Source: Caballeronia sp. Lep1P3
GTDB taxonomy: Bacteria; Pseudomonadota; Gammaproteobacteria; Burkholderiales; Burkholderiaceae
DNA length: 64,000 bases
Direction: 5' to 3'
NCBI RefSeq assembly: GCF_022879595.1
Contig: NZ_CP084265.1
Location: forward strand, 2,666,001-2,730,000
The notes below the pieces were generated by a model. The model did not search any database. It was not told where the DNA came from and saw nothing but the letters and a program-made list of their open reading frames with translations. The position numbers and the translations under genes are program-made. Positions 46,919-56,314 of this stretch are shown here, piece after piece (position 1 is the stretch's first letter; each line of letters opens with the position of its first letter).

Positions 46919-48360
46919 TGAGCATGAACGTCGTCACGCTTCTGTACCTGATTGCGTCGGTCTGCTTCATACAGGCGCTGAAGGGCCTGTCGAATCCGAA
47001 AACCGCGCGCATCGGCAATACGTTCGGCATGGCCGGTATGGCCATCGCCATTCTCACGACGCTCGCCCTCATCGCGAAGCAGGCGGCTTATCTCGGCTCG
47101 AACCTTTCGCTCGGCTTGACGCTGCTGTTCGCGGCGCTCGTGATCGGCGGCGGCGCGGGCGCGTATATCGCGGCGAAAGTCGAGATGACGAAGATGCCGG
47201 AACTCGTCGCCGCGATGCACTCGCTGATCGGTCTCGCGGCGGTGTGCATCGCGTATGGCGTGGTGTCCGAGCCGTCCGCGTTCGGGCTCGCCGCGCCGGG
47301 CGACCCGATTCCCTACGGCAATCGCGTGGAGTTGTTCATCGGCACGTTCGTCGGCGCGATTACGTTCTCGGGATCGGTCATCGCGTTCGGCAAGCTCTCG
47401 GGCAAGTACAAGTTCCGGCTCTTTCAGGGCGCGCCGGTCGTGTACTCGGGGCAGCATCTGATCAACCTGCTGCTCGCCGTCGCGATGATCGGCTTCGGCG
47501 TCATCTTCATGATGACGCAGTCGTGGCTGCCGTTCGTCGTGATGACGCTGATCGCGTTCGCGCTCGGCGTGCTCATCATCATTCCGATCGGCGGCGCGGA
47601 CATGCCGGTGGTGGTCTCGATGCTCAACTCGTATTCGGGCTGGGCGGCGGCGGGCATCGGCTTTTCGCTCAACAATCCGATGCTGATCATCGCGGGATCG
47701 CTCGTCGGTTCGTCCGGCGCGATTCTGTCGTACATCATGTGCCGCGCGATGAATCGCTCGTTCTTCAACGTGATTCTCGGCGGCTTCGGCGGCGAGGCGG
47801 GCGGCGCGACGGCGGGCGGCGCGCAGGAGCAGCGCCCGGTGAAATCCGGTTCCGCCGACGATGCCGCCTTCATGCTCGGCAACGCGGAGAGCGTGGTGAT
47901 CGTGCCGGGTTACGGGCTTGCCGTGGCGCGCGCGCAGCATGCGCTGAAGGAGCTGACGGACAAGCTGGTGGAAAAAGGCATCGACGTGCGATACGCGATT
48001 CACCCGGTCGCCGGACGCATGCCGGGGCACATGAACGTCCTTCTGGCCGAAGCGGAAGTGCCTTATGAGATGGTGCAGGAGATGGAGGACATCAACAGCG
48101 AGTTCGGCCAGACGGACGTGGTGCTCGTGCTCGGCGCGAACGATGTCGTGAATCCCGCCGCGAAGACGGACCCGAAATCGCCGATCGCGGGCATGCCGAT
48201 TCTGGAGGCGTACAAGGCGCGGACGATCATCGTGAACAAGCGGTCGATGGCGGCGGGTTATGCCGGCCTCGATAACGAACTGTTCTATATGGACAAGACG
48301 ATGATGGTTTTTGGGGATGCGAAGAAGGTCGTCGAGGAGATGATGAAGGCGGTGGAGTAG
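46918..48360 (+). CDS. pntB: NAD(P) transhydrogenase subunit beta
   Basis: The 480-aa subunit has about nine membrane helices in the first ~290 residues and an NADP(H)-binding domain at the C-terminus. Typical motifs are IIPIGGADMPVVVSMLNSYSGWAAAG, here split as GGADMPVVVSMLNSYSGW, then VIVPGYGLAVARAQHAL, AGRMPGHMNVLLAEAEVPYE and ANDVVNPAA. AGGAGG precedes the start, which overlaps the pntAB stop. No clear terminator follows. Confidence 0.95.
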   Translation: MSMNVVTLLYLIASVCFIQALKGLSNPKTARIGNTFGMAGMAIAILTTLALIAKQAAYLGSNLSLGLTLLFAALVIGGGAGAYIAAKVEMTKMPELVAAMHSLIGLAAVCIAYGVVSEPSAFGLAAPGDPIPYGNRVELFIGTFVGAITFSGSVIAFGKLSGKYKFRLFQGAPVVYSGQHLINLLLAVAMIGFGVIFMMTQSWLPFVVMTLIAFALGVLIIIPIGGADMPVVVSMLNSYSGWAAAGIGFSLNNPMLIIAGSLVGSSGAILSYIMCRAMNRSFFNVILGGFGGEAGGATAGGAQEQRPVKSGSADDAAFMLGNAESVVIVPGYGLAVARAQHALKELTDKLVEKGIDVRYAIHPVAGRMPGHMNVLLAEAEVPYEMVQEMEDINSEFGQTDVVLVLGANDVVNPAAKTDPKSPIAGMPILEAYKARTIIVNKRSMAAGYAGLDNELFYMDKTMMVFGDAKKVVEEMMKAVE

Positions 48361-48512
48361 CGGCTGGTTGCGGCGTGACGGAGTGGGGTCGCGCTGCTTC
48401 CTGATGCTTTTGCGGAAACCGTTCGCGGGCCGGCGGACCGTTCTCCGTCATGCGGCGTCGCCGGCGAGCCGCCCCGCGTACAATACCGCCTTTGAACCCC
48501 GCAGAATCCCTC

Positions 48513-49820
48513 ATGTCCTCGCCCCTCTTCGACTGGTTTGCCCCCTGCCCGCGCGGTCTCGAAGCGCCGCTCGCCGCCGAACTTGCCGAGATCGGAGAAC
48601 GTCACGTCAGCACCGCGCCGCTGTCGGGCAGCGGACCGCTCGCCGTCGGCGCGCAAGTGCCAGGCGGCGTGCACTTTCGCGGCGGCTGGGTGGCGGGCAT
48701 GGCCGCGAACCTGCATTCGCGCATCGCGAGCCGCGTGCTGCTGAAAGTCGCGCAGGGGCAATATCGCAACGAGCACGACATCTACGAACTGACGCATCGG
48801 CAGCGCTGGGAACAGTGGTTCACGCCGAGCCAGACGATGCGCGTCGACCTCACCGCGATCAAGTCGCCGGTCAAGAGCCTCGAATTCACGACGCTGCGCA
48901 TCAAAGACGCCGTCTGCGACCGCCTGCGCGATCTGAGCGGCGCGCGTCCGAGCATCGACACCGCGCAACCGGACGTGCGCATCTTCGCGTTCCTCACGAT
49001 GAACGAGTGCACGCTCTACCTCGATACCTCCGGCGAACCGCTTTTCAAGCGCGGCTGGCGGCTCGACAAGGGCGCCGCTCCACTGCGCGAGAATCTCGCG
49101 GCGGGCATTCTGCGTCTTACCGGCTGGACGCCCGGCACGCCGCTTTTCGATCCGATGTGCGGCAGCGGCACGTTCCTCGCCGAAGCCGCGCAGACCGCGC
49201 TCGGCATCGCGCCGGGCAGCGAGCGGCGCTTCGGCTTCGAGAAGCTGAAGCCGTTTCATCCGGGCATGTGGCAAAAGCTCAAGACGGCGGCGACCGAAGC
49301 GCGCCGCGCCGCACGCGCAAGCGCCGCGTCGCTCGACATCTTCGGCAGCGACATCTCCGGCGACATGCTGGACAAGGCCCGCGCCAATCTGAGCCGCGCC
49401 GGGGTTCCGGACCTCGCGCTCAAGCAGGTCGACGCCCGCAACATGACGCCGCCCACCGACGCGCCCGGCATTCTCGTGGCGAATCCTCCGTATGGCGAGC
49501 GCATCGAAGTGCGCGGACGCGGCCCGCGCGGTGAAATTCGCGACACGCCCCGCTCGCGTCGCGACGAAGAAGAAGACGCCTTCGCCCGCGCGCAGCCCGA
49601 TCCCGCCGATATCGAGTTCTTCGTCTCGTTCGGCAATGCGCTCAAGCAGCGCTTCCCCGGCTGGCGCGCCTACGTCCTCACTTCCGACCGCAAGCTGCCC
49701 GGCATGCTGCGGCTGCGCGAATCGACGAAAACGCCGCTTTTCAACGGCGCGCTCGAATGCCGCTTGTTTCGCTTCGACCTGATTTCGGGCAGCGTGCGCA
49801 ACCGCCCGGAACAGTCGTGA
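48513..49820 (+). CDS. rlmL: class I SAM-dependent RNA methyltransferase, RlmL-like
   Basis: The 435-aa protein has an N-terminal THUMP-type RNA-binding region and a C-terminal methyltransferase domain. The SAM loop is FDPMCGSGTFLAEAAQ and the catalytic motif is VANPPYGERIE (NPPY). This matches the RlmL half of E. coli RlmKL, which methylates G2445 of 23S rRNA. The RlmK half is absent. The frame extends to 48450, but the ATG at 48513 gives MSSPLFDWFAPCPRGLE, the normal N-terminus. TACAAT at about 48479-48484 is a possible -10. Confidence 0.88.
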   Translation: MSSPLFDWFAPCPRGLEAPLAAELAEIGERHVSTAPLSGSGPLAVGAQVPGGVHFRGGWVAGMAANLHSRIASRVLLKVAQGQYRNEHDIYELTHRQRWEQWFTPSQTMRVDLTAIKSPVKSLEFTTLRIKDAVCDRLRDLSGARPSIDTAQPDVRIFAFLTMNECTLYLDTSGEPLFKRGWRLDKGAAPLRENLAAGILRLTGWTPGTPLFDPMCGSGTFLAEAAQTALGIAPGSERRFGFEKLKPFHPGMWQKLKTAATEARRAARASAASLDIFGSDISGDMLDKARANLSRAGVPDLALKQVDARNMTPPTDAPGILVANPPYGERIEVRGRGPRGEIRDTPRSRRDEEEDAFARAQPDPADIEFFVSFGNALKQRFPGWRAYVLTSDRKLPGMLRLRESTKTPLFNGALECRLFRFDLISGSVRNRPEQS

Positions 49821-49894
49821 CCCCAGTATGCACGGTGCGCTGACGCGAAAGGAGTAGGCCGAATGGCCTATACGCGCCGCTCGCGGGCCGGCGC

Positions 49895-49900
49895 TACAAT
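49895..49900 (+). promoter_or_regulatory. -10-like hexamer TACAAT next to the aminopeptidase start
   Basis: TACAAT ends 7 nt before the ATG at 49908, and no Shine-Dalgarno sequence lies between. The spacing is nearly that of the hrcA, nadK and ruvB cases and suggests leaderless transcription. Confidence 0.4.
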
Positions 49901-49907
49901 CGGGCGC

Positions 49908-51305
49908 ATGAACTTCCTCTCCGAACTCGCCAGCCCCATCGCCGTCGATGTCTATCGCAACCGCCGTGAGCGCGTGCTCGCGGCGTTGCGCGCGCAAGGC
50001 GGCGGCGTCGCCATTGTCTCGACGGCGCCCGAAGTCATGCGCAACCGCGACACGGACTATCCGTTTCGCCACGACAGCTACTTCTATTACCTGACAGGCT
50101 TCACCGAACCCGAGGCGACGCTCGTGCTGAACGCGAACGCGCGTGACGGCGAGCCCGCGTCCATCCTGTTCTGCCGTGAGAAGAACGCGGAGCGGGAGAC
50201 GTGGGAAGGCTTTCGCTTCGGCCCCGAAGCCGCGCGCGACGCGTTCGGTCTCGACGCCGCGCATCCGATTGCCGCGCTCGACGAGCAGGTGCCCCGCCTG
50301 ATCGCGGATCAGCCTGCGCTCTTCTACTCGCTCGGAACGTCGGCCGAAATCGACGCGCAGGTGCGCGGCTGGCTCGCCGCCGTGCGCGCGCAGGGGCGCA
50401 GCGGCGTGCGCGCGCCGTCGAAGGCGCTGCATCTGCTGCCGATCATCGACGAGATGCGGCTCGTGAAAGATGCACACGAAGTCGCAATCATGCGGCGCGC
50501 CGCGTCTATCTCGGCGGAGGCGCATCTGCGGGCGATGCGCGCGTGCCGCCCCGGCATGCGCGAGTACGAGATCGAAGCCGAGCTGCTGTACACGTTTCGC
50601 CGCCACGGCGCGCAAGCGCCCGCGTACGGCTCGATCGTCGCGGCGGGCGCGAATGCGTGCGTGCTGCATTACCCGGCCGGCAACGCGATTGCGCGCGACG
50701 GCGACCTCATCCTGATCGACGCCGCGTGCGAACTCGACGGCTACGCGTCCGACATCACGCGCACCTTCCCCGCAAGCGGCCGCTTCACGCCGGCGCAGCG
50801 CGAGCTGTACGACATCGTCCTCGCGGCGCAGGCCGCCGCCATCGGCGCCACGCGCGCCGGCGCGAGCTTCGACGCGCCGCATCAGGCAGCGGTCAAGGTG
50901 CTGTCGCAAGGCTTGCTCGACACCGGCATCATCGACAAGACGAAGGTCGGCAGCGTCGACGACGTCATCGCCGAGCGCGCGTACATGCGCTTTTACATGC
51001 ACCGCACAGGCCACTGGATCGGCATGGACGTGCACGATGCCGGCGAATACCGCGAGGCGGACGGCCCGCGCGACGAAGAAGGCGCGCGGCCGTGGCGTAG
51101 GCTCGCGGCGGGCAACATGCTCACCGTGGAGCCGGGTCTGTACGTGCGCGCCGCCGAAGACGTGCCCGAGCGCTATTGGAACATCGGCATTCGCATCGAG
51201 GACGATGCGCTCGTCACCGCAACCGGCTGCGAACTGCTCACGCGCGAAGTGCCGGTTGCCGCCGACGAAATCGAAGCGCTGATGCGCGAATCCGCCAGCA
51301 ACTGA
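49908..51305 (+). CDS. pepP: Xaa-Pro aminopeptidase, M24 family
   Basis: The 465-aa enzyme removes N-terminal residues preceding proline. The N-terminal AMP_N domain has DTDYPFRHDSYFYYLTGFTEPE. The catalytic pita-bread domain has metal ligands in LILIDAACELDGYASDITRTFP, HRTGHWIGMDVHDAGEY and MLTVEPGLYV. The frame starts earlier at 49863, but the ATG at 49908 fits family length (about 440-460 aa). The next gene, a UbiH-like hydroxylase, starts 11 bp later, the pepP-ubiH pairing common in proteobacteria. Confidence 0.93.
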   Translation: MNFLSELASPIAVDVYRNRRERVLAALRAQGGGVAIVSTAPEVMRNRDTDYPFRHDSYFYYLTGFTEPEATLVLNANARDGEPASILFCREKNAERETWEGFRFGPEAARDAFGLDAAHPIAALDEQVPRLIADQPALFYSLGTSAEIDAQVRGWLAAVRAQGRSGVRAPSKALHLLPIIDEMRLVKDAHEVAIMRRAASISAEAHLRAMRACRPGMREYEIEAELLYTFRRHGAQAPAYGSIVAAGANACVLHYPAGNAIARDGDLILIDAACELDGYASDITRTFPASGRFTPAQRELYDIVLAAQAAAIGATRAGASFDAPHQAAVKVLSQGLLDTGIIDKTKVGSVDDVIAERAYMRFYMHRTGHWIGMDVHDAGEYREADGPRDEEGARPWRRLAAGNMLTVEPGLYVRAAEDVPERYWNIGIRIEDDALVTATGCELLTREVPVAADEIEALMRESASN

Positions 51306-51316
51306 ATGACCACGAC

Positions 51317-52516
51317 ATGAGCGACGCGATCACACAACCGCATTTCGACTACGACATCGCCATCGTCGGCGCCGGCCCGGTCGGGCTCGCGCTCGCGGGT
51401 TGGCTCGCGCGGCGCAGCGCGACCTCGCGGCTGTCCATCGCGCTCATCGACGCGCGCACGCCCGAAGCCGCCGCCAACGATCCGCGTTCGCTCGCCCTCT
51501 CGCACGGCAGCCGCGTCATGCTTCAGCCGCTCGGCTTTCCCGCCGATGCCACGCCGATCCGCCGCATCCACGTTTCGCAGCGCGGGCATTTCGGCCGCAC
51601 GTTGATCGAGCACGACGAGCACGATGTGCCGGAACTGGGCTATGTCGTGCGCTATGGGTCGCTCGTCGCCGCGCTCGCGAATGCGGTGCGCACGACCAAG
51701 GTCGACTGGCTCACGGACACATCGGCGCTGCCGCCGCTCCAGGACAACGAAGGCGTGAGCCTGCCGCTGCAATCCGCGAGCGGCGAGCGCACGATCCGCG
51801 CGCGCGTGCTCGTGAACGCGGAAGGCGGGCTGTATCAGCAAGGCGCGCGCGAAGCGGTCGTTTCCAGCGAGCGGCGCGCGCGCGATTACGGGCAAACGGC
51901 GATCGTCGGGACCGTGAGCGTGTCCGATCCGCAAGCGCATGTCGCGTGGGAGCGTTTCACGAGCGAAGGCCCGATTGCGCTTTTGCCGTGCGGCGGCCAG
52001 CGTCACGCGGACTATTCGCTCGTCTGGTGCGGCTCGCCGGAAGAAGCCGCGCGGCGCATGCAGCTCGCCGACGACGCGTTCCTCGCGGAGCTGGGCGTCG
52101 CGTTCGGCACGCGCATGGGACGCTTCACGCGCATCGCGGGGCGCGCGGCGTTTCCGCTCGGCCTCACCGCGCTGAACGCGCTGGTGGACCGGCGCACGGT
52201 CGCCATCGGCAATGCGGCGCAGACGCTGCATCCGGTTGCGGGCCAGGGTCTGAACCTCGGGCTGCGCGACGCACAGGCGCTTTGCGACGCGCTTTCCGCC
52301 GACGGCGCGCGGCCGCTCGCGCTCGCGCACTTCGCCGAGCGCCGCGCGCTGGACCGGCGGCTCACCATCGGCGCGACCGACACGCTCGCGCGCATCTTCA
52401 CGGTCGATGCAGGCCCGCTCGCCGCGATGCGCGGTCTCGCGCTGACCGCGCTCGAATTCCTTCCGCCCGTCAAGACCGCGCTCGCGCGGCAGATGATGTT
52501 CGGGCAGCGTCGCTGA
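51317..52516 (+). CDS. UbiH/UbiF/VisC-type FAD-dependent hydroxylase
   Basis: The 399-aa flavoprotein has the FAD dinucleotide motif AIVGAGPVGLALAGWLARR and the C-terminal motif GNAAQTLHPVAGQGLNLGLRDAQAL of ubiquinone-biosynthesis hydroxylases. The middle motif, usually a DG pair (ADGxxS), reads VNAEGGLYQQ here, a visible departure. The place after pepP matches ubiH, but which ring position it hydroxylates is uncertain. The ATG at 51317 is chosen over upstream arginine-rich sequence. Confidence 0.88.
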   Translation: MSDAITQPHFDYDIAIVGAGPVGLALAGWLARRSATSRLSIALIDARTPEAAANDPRSLALSHGSRVMLQPLGFPADATPIRRIHVSQRGHFGRTLIEHDEHDVPELGYVVRYGSLVAALANAVRTTKVDWLTDTSALPPLQDNEGVSLPLQSASGERTIRARVLVNAEGGLYQQGAREAVVSSERRARDYGQTAIVGTVSVSDPQAHVAWERFTSEGPIALLPCGGQRHADYSLVWCGSPEEAARRMQLADDAFLAELGVAFGTRMGRFTRIAGRAAFPLGLTALNALVDRRTVAIGNAAQTLHPVAGQGLNLGLRDAQALCDALSADGARPLALAHFAERRALDRRLTIGATDTLARIFTVDAGPLAAMRGLALTALEFLPPVKTALARQMMFGQRR

Positions 52517-52528
52517 AGGCACTTATCC

Positions 52529-52554
52529 TCTATGAAGGCCCCGGCTTTCATAGA
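52529..52554 (+). terminator. hairpin after the UbiH-like gene
   Basis: TCTATGAAGGC (52529-52539) pairs with GCTTTCATAGA (52544-52554) over 11 bp with one G-U pair and a 4-nt loop. It lies 13 bp after the stop. The T run is weak (GATTT), so termination is likely but not certain. Confidence 0.55.
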
Positions 52555-52606
52555 AGATTTAAACACTTGCACGCGATTGCTCTTAATTTCAGCACGCGCT
52601 TAGCGT

Positions 52607-52612
52607 TAAAAT
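52607..52612 (+). promoter_or_regulatory. -10-like TAAAAT ahead of dusB-fis
   Basis: TAAAAT lies in an AT-rich patch 95 bp before dusB, with TTAATT 18 bp upstream as a weak -35. It is the best promoter candidate for the dusB-fis operon. Confidence 0.4.
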
Positions 52613-52707
52613 ACGCGTTTCCCTTCTGCATCCTTGCATCTGTCTGACGCGAACGCGCACGTGCGGCATCGGTCCGCCATCGTTCGCCAGCACGGTGCCC
52701 AAGCCTC

Positions 52708-53799
52708 ATGCCCACCATCGGTTCTCACGTTCTGCGCAATAACCTGTTCGTCGCTCCGATGGCAGGTGTCACCGACCGGCCGTTCCGCCAGCTTTGCAAA
52801 CGCATGGGCGCGGGCTACGCGGTGTCGGAGATGGTGGCGTCGAACGCGCAGTTGTGGAAAAGCGAGAAGACGATGCGCCGAGCGAACCACGCGGGCGAGG
52901 TCGAACCGATTGCCGTGCAGATTGCCGGCGCCGATCCGCAGATGCTCGCGGAAGCCGCGCGCCACAACGTCGCGAACGGCGCGCAGATCATCGACATCAA
53001 CATGGGCTGCCCGGCGAAGAAAGTGTGCAACGTCGCGGCGGGTTCGGCGCTTCTGCAGAACGAACCGCTCGTCGCGCGCATCGTCGAGGCCGTGGTGCAG
53101 GCGGTCGGCGTCGGACCGGACGCGGTGCCCGTCACGCTCAAGATCCGCACCGGGTGGAATCGCGAGAACAAGAACGCGCTGACCATCGCCCGCATCGCGC
53201 AAGACGCCGGCATCGCCATGCTCACCGTTCATGGCCGCACGCGCGCCGATCTCTACAAGGGCGACGCCGAATACGAGACCATCGCGGCCGTCAAGGCGTC
53301 GGTGAAGATTCCGGTCGTGGCGAACGGCGACATCGCGACGCCCGAAAAGGCGCGCGACGTGCTCGCCGCCACGCTCGCCGACGCCATCATGATCGGCCGC
53401 GCGGCGCAGGGCCGTCCGTGGCTCTTCCGCGAGATCGAGCACTTCCTCGCGACGGGCGAGCGCATGCCGCCGCCGCGCATCGACGAGATTCAACAGGTGA
53501 TGAACGAGCACCTCGAAGACCACTACGCGTTCTACGGGGAATTCACCGGCGTTCGGACTGCGCGCAAGCACATCGGCTGGTACACTCGCGGCCTTTCCGG
53601 GGCCAACGCCTTCCGGCACCGGATGAATACGCTCGACACGACCAAAGAACAATTGTTCGCTGTCAATGAATTCTTCGACGCGCAAAAGGCGCTGTCAGAC
53701 CGCCTCGTCTATGTCGACGAAGCCGCGGACGCCGGCGAAGCGGTCGAGGAAGAATCGTGCGGCGGACAACACAACACAGACCGACTAATTGCCGCATGA
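52708..53799 (+). CDS. dusB: tRNA-dihydrouridine synthase B
   Basis: The 363-aa FMN enzyme reduces uridine to dihydrouridine in tRNA. NNLFVAPMAGVTDRPFRQLC opens the TIM barrel. GCPAKKVCN carries the catalytic Cys, TLKIRTGWNRENKNAL and VHGRTRADLYKG follow, and IGRAAQGRPWLFREIEHFL is the FMN phosphate site. The length is slightly above E. coli DusB (321 aa) because of an acidic C-terminal tail. The stop overlaps the fis ATG by 4 bp, the usual dusB-fis operon. Confidence 0.95.
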   Translation: MPTIGSHVLRNNLFVAPMAGVTDRPFRQLCKRMGAGYAVSEMVASNAQLWKSEKTMRRANHAGEVEPIAVQIAGADPQMLAEAARHNVANGAQIIDINMGCPAKKVCNVAAGSALLQNEPLVARIVEAVVQAVGVGPDAVPVTLKIRTGWNRENKNALTIARIAQDAGIAMLTVHGRTRADLYKGDAEYETIAAVKASVKIPVVANGDIATPEKARDVLAATLADAIMIGRAAQGRPWLFREIEHFLATGERMPPPRIDEIQQVMNEHLEDHYAFYGEFTGVRTARKHIGWYTRGLSGANAFRHRMNTLDTTKEQLFAVNEFFDAQKALSDRLVYVDEAADAGEAVEEESCGGQHNTDRLIAA

Positions 53800-54029
53800 G
53801 CAGACATAACATCGAACAATGCGTCCGCCAGAGCCTGGATAACTATTTCCAGGACCTGGACGGCTCCAACCCGCACGACGTGTACGACATGGTGATCTCG
53901 TGCGTCGAAAAACCGATGCTCGAAGTGGTGCTGGAACAGGCCGGCGGCAACCAGTCGCTCGCGGCGGAATATCTGGGCATCAACCGCAACACGCTTCGCA
54001 AGAAACTCCAGCAGCACGGATTGATTTGA
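53796..54029 (+). CDS. fis: DNA-binding protein Fis
   Basis: The 77-aa nucleoid protein bends DNA and regulates rRNA and recombination. The C-terminal helix-turn-helix [28 protein letters not shown] (residues 50-77) is classic Fis. It is shorter than E. coli Fis (98 aa) because the beta-hairpin arm region at the N-terminus is truncated, as in other betaproteobacteria. It is translationally coupled to dusB through ATGA. Confidence 0.95.
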   Translation: MSRHNIEQCVRQSLDNYFQDLDGSNPHDVYDMVISCVEKPMLEVVLEQAGGNQSLAAEYLGINRNTLRKKLQQHGLI

Positions 54030-54034
54030 TTCAT

Positions 54035-54061
54035 CGGACGCAAGGCGCGCGCCTTGGTCCG
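54035..54061 (+). terminator. bulged GC-rich hairpin between fis and purH
   Basis: CGGAC plus CAAGGC (54035-54046, with G54040 bulged) pairs with GCCTTG plus GTCCG (54051-54061) around GCGC. No clear T run follows. It could be a weak terminator, an RNA-stability element or a control point for purH. Confidence 0.4.
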
Positions 54062-54093
54062 GCCTGGTTATCCTTTCTGGTTCAGTGTTCATC

Positions 54094-55659
54094 ATGATCA
54101 AGCAAGCGCTCATCTCCGTTTCCGACAAATCCGGCATCGTCGATTTCGCGAAATCGCTGTCGGATCTCGGCGTCAGGATTCTCTCGACCGGCGGCACGGC
54201 GAAACTGCTCGCCGACGCGGGCCTGCCCGTTACCGAGGTGGCCGACTACACCGGCTTTCCGGAAATGCTCGATGGGCGCGTGAAGACGCTGCACCCGAAG
54301 GTTCACGGCGGCATTCTCGCGCGCCGCGACGTGCCCGAGCACATGGCGGCGCTTGAACAGCACGGCATTCCGACCATCGATTTGCTGGTCGTCAATCTGT
54401 ATCCGTTCGTTCAGACGGTGTCGAAGGAAGAATGCTCGCTCGAAGACGCCATCGAGAACATCGACATCGGCGGTCCCACGATGCTGCGCTCGGCTGCGAA
54501 GAATCATCGCGACGTGACGGTGATTGTCGATCCCGCCGACTACGCCGCCGTGCTCGACGAAATGCGCGCGAACGGCAACAGCGTCGGCTACAAGACGAGC
54601 TTCCGCCTCGCCACGAAGGTTTTCGCGCACACCGCGCAATATGACGGCGCGATCACGAACTATCTGACGAGCCTCACCGAACAACTTCAGCACAGCGAGC
54701 GCAACACCTATCCGGCAACCTTCAATCTCGCGTTCGAGAAGGTGCAGGACCTGCGCTACGGCGAGAATCCGCATCAGAGCGCGGCGTTCTACCGCGATCT
54801 TTCCGTGCCCGCCGGCGCGCTCGCCAATTACGAGCAGTTGCAGGGCAAGGAACTCTCGTACAACAACATCGCGGATTCGGACGCCGCCTGGGAATGCGTG
54901 AAGACCTTCGACGCGCCGGCCTGCGTCATCATCAAGCACGCGAATCCGTGCGGCGTGGCGATCGGCGCGAATGCGCACGAAGCGTATTCGAAGGCATTTC
55001 AGACCGACCCGACTTCCGCGTTCGGCGGCATCATCGCGTTCAATCGCGAAGTGGACGAAGCGGCGGCGCAGGCCGTGGCGAAGCAGTTCGTCGAAGTGCT
55101 GATCGCGCCTTCGTTCAGCGAAGCGGCGCGCGCGGTCTTCGCGGCGAAGCAGAACGTGCGTCTTTTGCAGATTGCGCTCGGGGATGGCCACAACGCGTTC
55201 GACCTGAAGCGCGTCGGCGGCGGGCTGCTGGTTCAATCGCTCGATTCGAAGAACGTGCAGCCGCATGAACTTCGCGTCGTGACGAAGCGCCATCCGACGC
55301 CGAAGGAAATGGACGATCTGATGTTCGCGTGGCGCGTGGCGAAGTACGTGAAGTCGAACGCGATCGTGTTCTGCGGCGGCGGCATGACGCTCGGCGTCGG
55401 CGCGGGCCAGATGAGCCGCGTGGATTCGGCGCGCATCGCGGGCATCAAGGCGCAAAACGCGGGGCTGTCGCTGAACGGCTCGGCGGTGGCATCGGACGCG
55501 TTCTTCCCGTTCCGCGACGGCCTCGATGTCGTCGTGAACGCGGGGGCAACGTGCGTCATTCAGCCGGGCGGCTCCATGCGCGACGACGAAGTGGTCGCCG
55601 CCGCGGACGAGCATAACGTCGCGATGATTCTCACCGGCACGCGCCACTTCCGCCATTAA
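54094..55659 (+). CDS. purH: bifunctional AICAR formyltransferase/IMP cyclohydrolase
   Basis: PurH performs the last two steps of IMP synthesis. The 521-aa enzyme has an N-terminal IMP cyclohydrolase domain ([18 protein letters not shown] and [26 protein letters not shown] in parts). The C-terminal formyltransferase domain has [15 protein letters not shown] with the catalytic Lys-His. [15 protein letters not shown] and [29 protein letters not shown] are further motifs. A GTG at 54085 is an alternative start. A terminator lies 22 bp after the stop. Confidence 0.96.
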   Translation: MIKQALISVSDKSGIVDFAKSLSDLGVRILSTGGTAKLLADAGLPVTEVADYTGFPEMLDGRVKTLHPKVHGGILARRDVPEHMAALEQHGIPTIDLLVVNLYPFVQTVSKEECSLEDAIENIDIGGPTMLRSAAKNHRDVTVIVDPADYAAVLDEMRANGNSVGYKTSFRLATKVFAHTAQYDGAITNYLTSLTEQLQHSERNTYPATFNLAFEKVQDLRYGENPHQSAAFYRDLSVPAGALANYEQLQGKELSYNNIADSDAAWECVKTFDAPACVIIKHANPCGVAIGANAHEAYSKAFQTDPTSAFGGIIAFNREVDEAAAQAVAKQFVEVLIAPSFSEAARAVFAAKQNVRLLQIALGDGHNAFDLKRVGGGLLVQSLDSKNVQPHELRVVTKRHPTPKEMDDLMFAWRVAKYVKSNAIVFCGGGMTLGVGAGQMSRVDSARIAGIKAQNAGLSLNGSAVASDAFFPFRDGLDVVVNAGATCVIQPGGSMRDDEVVAAADEHNVAMILTGTRHFRH

Positions 55660-55681
55660 CATCGCCCGCTTCATTTACTAT

Positions 55682-55721
55682 TGGCCTGTTTGCGCCGGGA
55701 CTGGCGCAGACAGGCCATTTT
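55682..55721 (+). terminator. terminator after purH
   Basis: TGGCCTGTTTGCGCC (55682-55696) pairs with GGCGCAGACAGGCCA (55703-55717) over 15 bp with one G-U pair. TTTT follows. Confidence 0.82.
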
Positions 55722-55747
55722 GATTTCACGAGCCGCATCGCGAACGA

Positions 55748-56290
55748 ATGAGAATCCTAGGCATCGACCCCGGCCTGCGCGTGACCGGCTTCGGCATCAT
55801 CGACATGGCGGGGCACTCGCTCAATTACGTGACGAGCGGCGTCATCAAGACGGCCGACGCCGATTTGCCTTCGCGTCTGAACACCATCTTCGACGGCATC
55901 TCCACGCTGATTCGCCAGCACAACCCCGATCAGGCGGCGATCGAGAAAGTCTTCGTCAACGTCAATCCGCAGTCCACGCTTCTGCTCGGCCAGGCGCGCG
56001 GCGCGGCCATTTGCGGACTCGTCGCGAGCGGCGTGCCGGTTGCCGAATACACCGCGCTGCAACTGAAGCAGGCGGTCGTCGGCTACGGACGCGCGACGAA
56101 AGAGCAGATGCAGCAGATGGTCGTGCGCCTGCTCAATCTCTCGGGCGTTCCCGGCACCGACGCCGCCGACGCGCTCGGCATGGCGATCTGTCACGCGCAT
56201 GGCGGCACCGGCCTCGCGACTCTGGGCGGCATCGCGCCGTCGCTCGCGAAGAAAGGCTTGCGTGTAAGGCGCGGGCGTCTGATCGGCTAA
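55748..56290 (+). CDS. ruvC: Holliday junction resolvase RuvC
   Basis: The 180-aa endonuclease cuts Holliday junctions. Catalytic acids are visible as Asp7 in [14 protein letters not shown], the Glu in AAIEKVFVN, and the aspartates in [14 protein letters not shown]. ruvA and ruvB follow on the same strand with short gaps, so the three form the ruvCAB operon. Confidence 0.96.
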   Translation: MRILGIDPGLRVTGFGIIDMAGHSLNYVTSGVIKTADADLPSRLNTIFDGISTLIRQHNPDQAAIEKVFVNVNPQSTLLLGQARGAAICGLVASGVPVAEYTALQLKQAVVGYGRATKEQMQQMVVRLLNLSGVPGTDAADALGMAICHAHGGTGLATLGGIAPSLAKKGLRVRRGRLIG

Positions 56291-56314
56291 TTCTTTCACC
56301 CACACAAAGCAAAC

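Noticed and set aside
48285..51035. Minus-strand open frame of 916 codons across rlmL and the aminopeptidase
   Set aside because: High-GC shadow frame crossing two well-supported genes and their intergenic gap; its sequence is Arg/Ala/His-rich with no domain signature.
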